Of a DNA stretch of 64,000 bases, positions 46,601-56,340 are shown one piece after another (within the stretch, counting starts at the first letter, position 1; each line of letters starts with the position of its first letter). A program made the translations under genes and the position numbers. The notes under the pieces were generated by a model, which saw only the letters and a program-made list of their open reading frames with translations, was not told the origin of the DNA and did no database searches. Source of the stretch: Eutypella sp. D-1 (lineage: Eukaryota > Ascomycota > Sordariomycetes > Xylariales > Diatrypaceae); assembly GCA_023313575.1 (NCBI GenBank), contig JAJTTP010000001.1:3906001-3970000 (forward strand), read 5' to 3'.

Positions 46601-48490
46601 TAGTATATCGACCGTCTACGGCTGAGAATTATAGTCATGTTCAGCTCTGGATCGAGCACGTGGTTATCTACGATCACCAACTCTAGGTTCCGGTGTGTCG
46701 GTGCTGTGGATGCTCATCCCTGACACTAGGGGAAAGACTAACTAACGGGAGCATACCTTTGGTAGACTTGTGGTGTGTCGTCTTGAGCCAAGAGCACTCA
46801 AACTAGATTTGTTCATCCGCATAACAGCTCAGCGAGGCTTATGAGCCTTTGCAGCTGCTCGGCCCCCAAACCCCTCGTCTGTACCTCACAGTGACTACTT
46901 TACATATATGATCCCTCCATCAACACCCCCGATGTGCTCCGACTCCTTCTTCCACCGCCATTCGGCGATGTCTGCATAAACGGAAGGAGCACAAGGACTC
47001 TAGTCCCTCTATAGTTAGGCTTCACGAAGCTCTGCCACGTCCTCGGGCCCGAGCCCTGCCGCGGGCTCCGCTCCCCTCAAGCGCGTGAACAAGGAGGATT
47101 CCAAGTTAACAGAAGCCGACGCGCGTTAAGCGCCATGCGAGCCATCGAGTGGTATGCTGTTGGTCGTCGTCAAGAATCCTTCCTGAGAATCCCCTGTGCA
47201 GAGTGACCGTTGACAAAATATATCCTCTCCAAGCTGTCGATGCTAATACATGGACCCCTCCTCAACCTACCCCCTATTCACTACCCACTTGTGAACAATG
47301 GACATCCCCACCCCACCCCTGACATATGGAGGATGCCACTTTTTCGAGCTTAGCGGTGCGAGTATCGCGATATGGAAGGTATACTTTTGAGCTACAGTCT
47401 CGTGTAGTGTCTACGGAGCGCCGACAGAGCGAGCGCCGATAGATCCGGTCTGGTAGCTAGGCACGCTGCTATCCTTAGTAAGTAGGTGAGTTAGTGGGTT
47501 CTCACAACATCGGGACTCTCCACATGAGGCGTCTTGCCTCACTTCTCTATCTTCGTATGAAAGCTCCTGGTAATATGCAAGAGTAACTTTTAGATGCGGC
47601 AGCGATGTCTTATGTCGCTTTGACGTGGCGTGTTCCGGAGATGCAGACTTTGCTCCCCGCAGCTAACCCACCAACAGTGGCTTGGTCGGGAATGGAGAGA
47701 TGCATGGGATGCTCCCTCTCGAATATACATAGAAATGACGGGGTAGGTGGCGTACGTTCCTTAGGCGAGATCATCGACATATTGGTTGGACCTTGGGGTA
47801 TGTTTGTGTCGACACACCAACAGGCAAGTTTACCGGTTGGGGTTCTTTCGAGTGACTACCCTGCGCATAGATGGTTTCCATTATCCGATACAAATACGTG
47901 TGTGCATCTTTAAAGGATATTGGGCACCCTGATATGTCCCCGGTCATGGTGGATGTGGAAAGGCTAGCATCCCCCGCCCGTGAAGGCACAGCACTCCTGG
48001 GCGCCTCCTTGCTTGTAAATTTCTCATTCTTGCGTTCGTAACACACTCATCGTCCCACAAATAAGCGATGAATTCCATGAGAGGGGAAATTCTTTCCCCT
48101 GGGCTTCTGTGCTGTAGGATATACGGCCTGGGCTAGGTACGTATCTACCCTAGAACGTAGTTGATAGTTTTAGATATCTGGAGGCTTGTTTTGTCTATCT
48201 CCATCGCCCTTCTTCCCTCCGCTTCTCCGCATACTTGACGCAGAATACTAGACCTGTATGTGACGCCAGCAGCATTTAGCTGGCTTTTCCGACTTGAAAA
48301 CCCCATACCACTCCCTATCCCGGCTCTTTTAGCTGATGGAAATAGGAAAGAATCCAAGGATCTATGAGTTGTTACTAGGTGACTCAGACGTGGTCTGGTC
48401 CGATCAGCTAGGCCTTCACCCGCCTATCCATCGTCCAAATCACTATGCCTATCGTCCCCATGAAGCTTTCACCCTGGGCTTGTGACCTTC
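43620..48490. other. Gene-poor 4.9 kb with short coding-like fragments
   Basis: The first 500 bp are the AG-rich leader of the preceding gene. Beyond that no complete gene is supported. Three short pieces look coding-like: 46134-46214 (+, 26 aa from ATG), 47019-47129 (+, 36 aa) and 45662-45882 (-, two overlapping frames). They may be exons of an unrecognised gene, decayed gene remnants or chance. Confidence 0.5.
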
Positions 48491-49547
48491 TCACTTGCCC
48501 TTCCCAGCCTGATTCGCCGCTTCTGTATATGTGTCAGTGGATATCAGGAGGGAAGAGGATAAAGTGATAGGGGAGCCATTACCTCTTCTCGTGGCATCCT
48601 CCAATAGCGGTATATCAACAGCGCTCGCTGGAAGGTGGACGTAGCGGACAACGGAGCCACGGATGAAGACGTTTTTGACAGAGCTCTGGAACATGTATTA
48701 GCACGGGCTCATGACACATGCATTTTGTTGTGAACCAGGGACGACCCTCGAAACCGGCTCCTCAGTTCCGGGAGGACATAGATACATAGATGAAAGCAGC
48801 AATAGAACAAGGGAACGAAGATAAGCAAGGGTAACTCACAAGATGCGGGTACTTGATCTCCTCAACGACCTGAATGTCGTCCAGCTTGATGTTAAGGTAC
48901 TGGTCAACGCTCTTCAGCGTCCCGCGAATCTGAATGTCGTTCTTAAGTTCCACCGTAACCTCATGGTCGATGAGGGTCTTGAAAAAGCTGGCACGGTCCA
49001 TGTTAGCCGAGACGAACACTCCTTCCATTACGGTTGGTTCCTGTCCACCAGCACCACTCTGCACTCCCTTAGACACCAATATCTTCTGGCAAGAAAAGCA
49101 AATGGAGAGCAAGGGCTGTCCGCGTGCAATAAGCCGGGGCTCGACACGAGAAGAGGTAAGAGTGCAAGAGCCGTGCGGAAGGAGGGCGGGCAGCGAGGTT
49201 GGCGATCTAAGCGCCATGCGTTTCGCCTGAGCGTCAACCACGTGATGACTTCCTTCATGGCCTGTCGACCGCACGCTCCCTTAACGCTCCTGCTAGCTCT
49301 AGTCGCCCATGCACCGGGGCCTTCGGCAAACCATCCGTCCATGCGCCCATTTACGGATCTCGGCTTCCTGATCACGTTCGAGGCCTCTGACGATATGAAT
49401 ATGTTGCGCCTCGTTCCCATAAACGGCAGGCCCTGCCCGTTCCCTAAGACCCCAGGGTTGGCGAAACAGACGAGCTCAAAACACGTGCAAATGGGATCCC
49501 TCTCCTCCCCGCCAAAAAATAAATAAAACGTACCTGAAGAAGAGCAT
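48491..49547 (-). CDS. LSM2: U6 snRNA-associated Sm-like protein Lsm2
   Basis: Subunit of both Lsm rings (Lsm1-7 for mRNA decay, Lsm2-8 for U6 snRNA). Four exons, 49547-49534 (14 nt), 48987-48840, 48685-48583 and 48522-48491, encode 98 aa. The 14-nt exon gives MLFF plus AG, and splicing in phase 2 rebuilds the family-typical MLFFSFFKTL opening, which is strong support. The rest matches: LIDHEVTVELKNDIQIRGTL, SVDQYLNIKLDDIQVVEEIK, then YPHL|SSVKNVFIRGSVVRYV and LPASAVDIPLLEDATRREAA. The first intron is 546 nt, several times longer than others in the window, and the frame entering exon 2 stays open upstream inside it, with in-frame ATGs. Same strand as hapB, which lies 1.4 kb upstream. Confidence 0.96.
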
Positions 49548-50978
49548 TCTCGCTTCTGGCACGCTGCTAGGTGACAAAGAGAGCTTCTGGTATTCCTGAG
49601 CTTGGGTCGGATTGTTTGTTATTTGTTATTTGTCTTCTGTTGACTGAGACTTCAGGGATCAAACAAGGTAAAGTGGCTTCTGGTTATCCACTGGTTATCA
49701 TATCATATCGGGGCTGATATGTAAAGAAGTACCTCCTTAGGGAACTCTCTGGATGTAACTTGAATGGTTATTGATACCTTTGGTTGGGAAGTAGTGCTTG
49801 CATGTGCTTCTTCTTAAGGTTTGTACTGTAGTAAGTTAGTTGGTGGAGGTTGGAAGAGTTCATATGGGTCTAACTAAGTAGTATGCAAGTATTGAATACC
49901 AGGCAGATAACAAAGCTGACTTAAGCGGGTAAATTCAATTAGCAGAAAATTCATGTGACTGTCCCACTAAGTTCACCTATACTTCATAAGGTGTTACTCT
50001 AAAGTAGAAATGTTTTTTTTCTCCTACTTAAGTACATTATTTAGGTACTTCAGGTTCTACAGGTAGTCGACGTTTATAGACAGCATTTACTATGCACATT
50101 GATCATCTACTGCCATGAGTTTGATATACAAGAATGTTTTTTTATACTTAGAAAGTACCAATAATCTGACACCTATTCCCTGAACATATCCGGTGACGGA
50201 CTACCACGGAGTCTAATTCCCTCCCTCACCAACTAAACCCAGATTTGCTGGGTAACAGCAAAGCGCCCTCAACCTTCCACCGTTTTTTTTTTCTCTTTTT
50301 CTTTTACAATTTGAGTGACGACTCATTTCTTCGTGTCTTATTTTCGTGGGGAGCGTTCTCCAGTAGAGCTTCTTTCGTAAATAACGTAAAAAGGAAAGGA
50401 AAAAAGAAATGAAACGCAATTTTCGGTGCCGGACCCTTGCGTGTACAATCCGTCCCGGCCAGCTGTGATGGTTAGGGAACCGGAGCAATCGAAGTGGTGC
50501 TGCCGCCGAAATAAAGCAACATAGGGGTATCCATCTGTTCGTCTCGGTTCATATGCTTTCTCCCTCCTCAAGTCCCATGATGTCCTCCTGCCACACACCA
50601 ACTTGTGCCGCATATGCAATTCGCCGAAAAGGAAAGAAAAATGAAATGAACGGAAACCTGTCGCGCGAGCGACCTAAAACGTTTAGGAAAGCCACCGAGA
50701 ACGAGCGTCCCACCGCCTCCAGAGCATATCGCCGAAGGAACCCGGGCACCGAGAAGAAAGGAAAATCAAGAAGTAGATAAGGGAAGCGTAGTCGCTAAGC
50801 CCCTTTTGTAATCAGACATGAGCACAGAGCCCGTCCCTCAAGCAACCACCACCCAGACGACCACCTCATCATTGCGAGACAGGCTACAAGAATTGGTATA
50901 AGGAAGAATCAGAATCAGAATCGTAACGTCGTAAAAATCGAGACATGGCTAGAGGCCACGCGACCCACACCGGTAGGT
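49548..50978. other. Intergenic between LSM2 promoter and hapB 3' end
   Basis: 1.4 kb, AT-rich in the first 700 bp. It includes TACTTAAGTACATTATTTAGG at about 50024 onward, and purine/pyrimidine-rich tracts near 50282-50300. Frames at 50213-50780 have no motif. The end (50800-50978) is the likely hapB 3'UTR. Confidence 0.55.
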
Positions 50979-51938
50979 TTAACCGTCGTCCTCGGCATCT
51001 TCGTCCTCGTCATCTTCAGGACTTTCCGTCTCGAGTTTCGTCTTCTTATTAGGGCCGTCACTACTGTTTTCTGATTTCCTCTTGGAACTGGTTCTCGTGG
51101 CAGTGGTTTCGACAGAGCCGCCTTCCTTCTCTGAACCGTTCGCCTTGTTCTTCTCCATCTCAGAGACTTCTTCAGCCGTCAAGAACCGTCCGCCAGGGCC
51201 TCGGGGTCTGCGCATCGCGTGGTTATGCCGTGACTCGTGAAGATACGGCTTACGTCCTTTACTGGTAAGGCGGAGTGCCTCCTCCAACCGTTGCCGGGCG
51301 ACGCGCCTCTTAAGAATACGGTGGAATTGCTTCGCGTTGACATATAACGGTGATTCTTCGGCACCAGCAGTCATCTCAGGGGACTGGGGCGGCGGCATCG
51401 ATTGCGTAGGAGGCATTGGAGGCGCAACTGTAGACCGAGGGCCACCGTGGTTCATCATCGAAGCGTTAGGGACTCCGGGGCTGGTGACCTGACTCATCCT
51501 TCTTCCGGGCAGCTGATTTACGTTATTCATCTGCTGTGGCGACCTGGGCCCACGGGCGTCCTTCTTTACCCCAGGGGCCATTCTCGGAGAGGTTTGCGGC
51601 AGGCTTGGATCGGACGACATGTACTGTGTATAGCCGGTACCACCTGCCGCTGCGGCGGTTGCAGCCATGGCGGCCGCCTGGATTCCGGGCACCCCATAGT
51701 GCATACCCTGTTGAGGCACGCCGTACTGTGTTTGATACATATTGTGGCCTTGGTTGGATCCTGGTGACTGATGTTGGGAGGGTAAAATCGGGGAAGTTTG
51801 AACGTTGTGTTGATGTATGCTGTGGCTGGATGGCGAAGTTATGGCGTTTCCAGCGTTTGAGTTTGTGTAACCAGGTTGTATGTGTCCTTGTGAGTGTGAT
51901 GTCTGCGGCGGTTGTTGATATTGCGCGTAATCCATCAT
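50979..51938 (-). CDS. hapB: CCAAT-binding complex subunit HapB (Hap2/NF-YA)
   Basis: DNA-reading subunit of the heterotrimeric CCAAT-binding factor (HapB/C/E); with HapX it controls iron use, respiration and redox genes. Single exon, 319 aa. The N-terminal two thirds are Gln/Pro/Ser-rich. The CBFB/NF-YA domain occupies about 195-254: EESPLYVNAKQFHRILKRRV (subunit-interaction helix), a linker, then the DNA-contact part KPYLHESRHNHAMRRPRGPG with GRF. All key Arg/His residues of the RHNHAMRRPRG motif are intact. A basic C-terminal segment (SSKRKSE, NKKTKLE) may be a nuclear-localisation signal, and an acidic tail ends the protein. The start at 51938 gives MMDYAQYQQP; the second Met is an equally good start. 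The upstream region is long and unassigned. Confidence 0.96.
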   Translation of the reverse strand: MMDYAQYQQPPQTSHSQGHIQPGYTNSNAGNAITSPSSHSIHQHNVQTSPILPSQHQSPGSNQGHNMYQTQYGVPQQGMHYGVPGIQAAAMAATAAAAGGTGYTQYMSSDPSLPQTSPRMAPGVKKDARGPRSPQQMNNVNQLPGRRMSQVTSPGVPNASMMNHGGPRSTVAPPMPPTQSMPPPQSPEMTAGAEESPLYVNAKQFHRILKRRVARQRLEEALRLTSKGRKPYLHESRHNHAMRRPRGPGGRFLTAEEVSEMEKNKANGSEKEGGSVETTATRTSSKRKSENSSDGPNKKTKLETESPEDDEDEDAEDDG

Positions 51939-54400
51939 ACTTGGAAACAGGCAGCGCGCGCTTGGCGAAGTGGTAACTATTCCCTGACTCTGAGTTTTGA
52001 GCCGGAGATGAACAATCAGGCTTGTTTAAAATCTAGATAGATGTTCAAATCCCAACAGGTACGGATTCTGATCAATGGCGCAAACTCGAGTTCTCGACAA
52101 TAGAGATATGAATGCCAGAGGGATGACTGCGGTTGGGCATACGCAATAATGCTGGACTTTGTTCACTTAGGTAGCCGCAATGTAGGCAGGATGTGCACCC
52201 AATCTATTGGATATGCGTGGATGAGCTGGCAGTGGTTAATGTGGTAGGTGCACCCAAGTGACTGCACCACGGCATATGCAATAGCGTAGCTTTGCGGGGC
52301 GGGATTTAGAGGTGGCTGAGGGGCTCTAGTAAAGAGAGCGACGGGTGCAGACAGCCACGTGAGATAGATAGATATGCGAAAAGCGCAAGGCTTTTCCACT
52401 TCAGATCAATGACGCGCCGGTCGCGAATGGTCCTTGCGGGAGCGGGTAGCCTGGCGAAGCGGCTTGATAGTGTTATCTTCAAGGACCTATTTCTAAACTG
52501 CTATTCGAGGTGTGGAGAACTATCCAACCAACGACGTTAGATTCGCTGTTTTTAAAGTATAAAGAGGGAGAGCTCGGATGATGTGAGGGGAATGGAGGGG
52601 TGAGCAATTCGTCGTCTTCCGCGCCTTGGACCACCACTTGATGCGCTGGCATGCATGACGGAATATGCATGAGCCAGGGCCCCACCTTGTCCAGCTCAGC
52701 AACACAAGAGGTCCAACTTGTCGCAGTGGCGTAAGGCAGGTCTGCCCAGCTACGAGGATAGAACGAGACCCTGTCTGCGATAGAGCACCTGATGTCCATG
52801 TGCGAAAAAAGAAGAAAAATCGGAAGACACAAGAAAATAATTAGGCCTCATCCACGGAGTGTCGAAAGCACTAAAAGTACCATGCGACGTTCATGAATCT
52901 CGAGGCTGCAGTAGAGCGATTGGCGAGAAGGGAGAAGATGTGGGTACCCAAGACACATGCGACGCGCATATGCGTAGACATGCGCAGTAGGCGTAGTATG
53001 TGTAGTAGTAGCTCTTCCCGGGAAAGTGGAGTACAAGCCCACCCCCAAAAGGCAAGAAAAAGGTGTATGGGAAAAAGGCACAGGGGAAGGAAAGGGAAAT
53101 GCCCACGCATAGCTACGTAAGAGTGGATGGGCTGCCTGGTGGAGGAGTTTGCGGGCTGAGGAGGGTGAACCCGATCTCAAGGCCTGCCCTAGTGGGCGCG
53201 AATTCGTGAAGATGGTGTGTAGAAAGTGTTGTGTAAGAGGTGGTGTGCGGATGTATCGTTGCAGATGGGACAACGGAGCAGCGGGCGTTGGATATGCAGT
53301 ACAGAAAAGGGAAAAAGAAAGACATACCTGACAACCCAATTCCCGAGTGATTGGGTTCACCCTGCAAAGTGTTCCCGGATCGATGGAAATACGTCCTTTC
53401 TGTAGGTGAGTGACGAGGTCAGTACATGCAACAAGAGTTTTTCCGGAAGTACCGATATATAGAGGAGAAAGAAGAGAAGATTTAAATGGAATCGAAATAG
53501 ACCTGTGTTTAGGTGAACACCACAGGCATTACACCAGGCTTAACGGTATATATCACTGACAGGCCGCGTTTCACACAGACAAGATCCCGCACCAGACCAG
53601 TAATAGCGCAAGCCCCGCGATTGCTATAGCTGACAGGATATATGCGCTAGGATGGCTGGCAGTGATGATCGTTGTGGTGGTGGTAGTGGTGGTGGTGGCT
53701 CGGCGTGGACTACACCAGAGCGACGTTGGGTTTTTGGGGGGTGGGCATGTGTCTAAAAGGTCTCGGGTACAACAATACAAGAACCACCTACCAAATAATC
53801 GTCGCTCTCAAATCAGGTGTGGGTGTACCTTATATCACAAACACCGGCGAGAAAACGTCTGGAAGGACGAGGGAGCTATGATTGAACGACAGGAGGTCCA
53901 AGTAGTAATTGTCCGCAGATGAACCCGATCACCTGACGGGAGGGTAATAGAACAGCAGAGCCAATAATGGCAATGAAGTCGATGTTGACGTTGATAGGCT
54001 TCCAGGTGTCGCGACTTTCTTGATATTGAGCGGGCGCGAACAATAGTCGGTGATTTGCTAGTTTTGTTGTTGTGGGTTTTCAATCCCAACTTTGCGCTGA
54101 GCCGCTGACTGGCTAATCCAACCTCAGCTTCTGAGGGTCTAGGGGTCCATTTAGTACTCCAGTACTCCCCAAGACAGAAGGCACTTCCAAGGTTGTCTTG
54201 AACAATGAAGAATATAATAGTGATGAGAAGGAGAAGGAACCAAGGAAACAGGAACGAGAGAGAACGGGGCTGCGACGGTAATAGAAGGGTTATGTACCTC
54301 GTTTAGTTAAAAGAGTAGAATTTGCAACACGGGCAATGACGGAAGTCTGCGATTCGCGATCCCCGGTACTTTGGAGTTGATTTACGCTGTGCGCTGCCTC
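51939..54400. other. hapB upstream region, no gene supported
   Basis: 2.5 kb upstream of hapB (gene on -). Likely contains its promoter and possibly 5'UTR exons; candidate donors and acceptors cannot be tested without transcripts. A GTG/GTA trinucleotide tract lies at about 53672-53699 (its minus-strand translation is a poly-Thr run, so the frame 53571-53780 is rejected). Frames at 52848-53367 (-) overlap in two registers and have random composition. Confidence 0.5.
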
Positions 54401-55284
54401 GGGCTGATTGGGCGGTGACGTTGACCTGTGAATAGCGGCAACAGTATTGCGATACCGCGCTTCCACAGCCGCCTTTTTACTAATGGTAGAACAATACGCC
54501 TTGCCTGTCTCTGACAGATTTGGTGTAATAGTAAAAGAAGAAGGGGTTGAGGGGTTGTTTCTCTATCTGATTTGTCTGTGTCTTGTATGTTGCTTGTCCA
54601 TCTACAATGCCCAGATAGTCCAGGAAAAGCTACTTTTTTCTGTTCAGTCGAATCGAGGACTAGGACTCGAACAGTTGCCGAAGCTGACTGGCTGACTGTG
54701 CAAAAGCTTACTTATGCGTGCGTTTAAGTAAGAAGCAGTCCGTACCGCCGGCGATGCACTGCAGTGCAAGTAATGCGGAGCGGATGATGTCGGCTTGCGA
54801 CTTGCGGCTTGCGGCTTGTGGCCTACAAGGGAGAGGGGGGGGGGTGGTTTGGTGGAGGGGAATTGAGATAACTTTAGAAACCCTAGAAGCGCGTCCAGCC
54901 GGTTTGGCTGCCCAGGTGGTGGTTGTGGTTCTGCCTGGTCTGGCTGGTCTGAAGCAGTGCTGGAAATGCTGGTCTCTGATTTGACAAGAGGAATTATAAG
55001 TTTCAAAGACAAGACCCTTTTTGGGAATATGTAGAGGGATCTGTTTGGACAGAAAGTGACCAGAAGAAATGCAATTGATTCGATGATTTTTTGGTGTCGG
55101 GTGGAGCGAGAGAAAAAATTGATTGGCGAGAAAGGGTGGCAGAGACGAGTAAAAATCAAGGGAAGCCCGGGAGGGGCGAGAGGTTTTAATGGGGCTGTCT
55201 GTTGTGACTAATCACTGGCCTTGTTTGAATCATCCAAGGTGGGGCCCTGCTAGGGTTATTGGACCCGAAATTCAATACTTCCAT

Positions 55285-55680
55285 ACTTTACCTACATAGT
55301 GTAGGTACTCTACATGTACTTAGTAGAGTACCTACAGTGGGTAGGTACCTAAGGTAGGAGGTAGGTAGGGAAGTGATAGCCCGCCCTAACCTTTCTGTAG
55401 CTGGTTTAACTTTCCTTCCCAGACGGCTTTTCGTTCATACCTAGTATAGTTCATACCCAAGTCAAAACTGGTCAAGCCGTAGTGACTATTGATACCTAGG
55501 TAGTCACAAATCCAACTGCCTGCTTTGGACTGATATATGGGGATAATAGCAGAGAAGATACCTACCTAGATATGTAATTCAAGGCAGTACGAGAAAACAT
55601 AGCCTACATACAAATGTATGTTATAAATACCTACGTAGGTACTCGAGTAGGTACCTACCTTAGGCAGGTATGGATACTTG
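55285..55680. repeat. Dense cluster of TACCTA/TAGGTA palindromes
   Basis: Over 400 bp the units TACCTACATAGTGTAGGTA, GTAGGTACCTAAGG, TACCTAGGTAGTCA, ACCTACCTAGATATG, TACCTACGTAGGTA and GTAGGTACCTACCTTAGG recur in both orientations. This is the richest patch of the class in the window. Confidence 0.85.
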
Positions 55681-55929
55681 AGGCTTTTTAGGCCGTGTCG
55701 GACCAGAGGGTGGTAAGTTATGGGCCGGTTACATTATACTCTTCTAAGTTGTACTTATGGGGTACACATATTATCGAAAGAAATTACTTAAACTGTATGT
55801 AAGAGTACTTGCTTGCTTGTAGCAGTAAAGTGTAACGTGTAGGTATATTAAGCAATTAAGTATGTACATTTATCCCATTCAAGCAGCAGACTGGAGGTAC
55901 CTTATGGGGAAAACTACACGTCTCAATAC

Positions 55930-55969
55930 AACCTTTCAACCTTCCAACCTTCCAACCTTCCAACCTTTC
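55930..55969. repeat. 8-bp tandem repeat, five copies
   Basis: Five head-to-tail copies of AACCTTCC, the first and last being AACCTTTC. Simple tandem repeat, likely polymorphic; no gene overlaps it. Confidence 0.9.
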
Positions 55970-56340
55970 AGTTTAACAGAACTAGCATTAACTGTCTTCA
56001 GGGCTTTTACTTCCTAACCTTATGGCTCATCATCAACTGTAACCTCGAGTGAAAATTAATGTCGGATGCTTATCTTTCAAGGTTAATATCGTTTACAAAA
56101 TACAAATAAAGGAATACTACCTCTAATGAATGGTAGAACTTCTTAAACTTCCATTGGCATCTATAGACCCCCGAAAGTCTATGGGTGTTACTGTTTTTAT
56201 AATAACCAGCCCAACTACCTAAGTACTAGGTATCTATGGAATATCTCTATCTGTTCAAGGCTATCTATCTGTTGTCTGCCAGCAATAGAAAGGACAAAAG
56301 CGGAGTATCTGAAGTCCAAGAATCGACAAAGGCCCACCAA

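Larger units (their letters stand above)
54401..56340. other. AT-richer intergenic DNA with repeats
   Basis: No gene supported. It holds a dense palindrome cluster at 55285-55680 and an 8-bp tandem repeat at 55930-55969. The minus-strand frame 54644-55159 is Pro/Ser-rich but has no domain-like block and probably reads a CT-rich region. Confidence 0.5.

Noticed and set aside
48843..49526. 227-codon plus-strand frame antisense to LSM2
   Set aside because: Overlaps a confirmed LSM2 exon and its intron with no motif of its own; kept only as a note under the long-intron finding.
53571..53780. Minus-strand frame with poly-Thr and a hydrophobic end, resembling a small secreted or anchored protein
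   Set aside because: The poly-Thr is just the GTG/GTA microsatellite read in reverse, and no signal peptide or conserved block is present.
54644..55159. 171-codon minus-strand Pro/Ser-rich frame
   Set aside because: Composition reflects a CT-rich strand; no domain and no clear start context.
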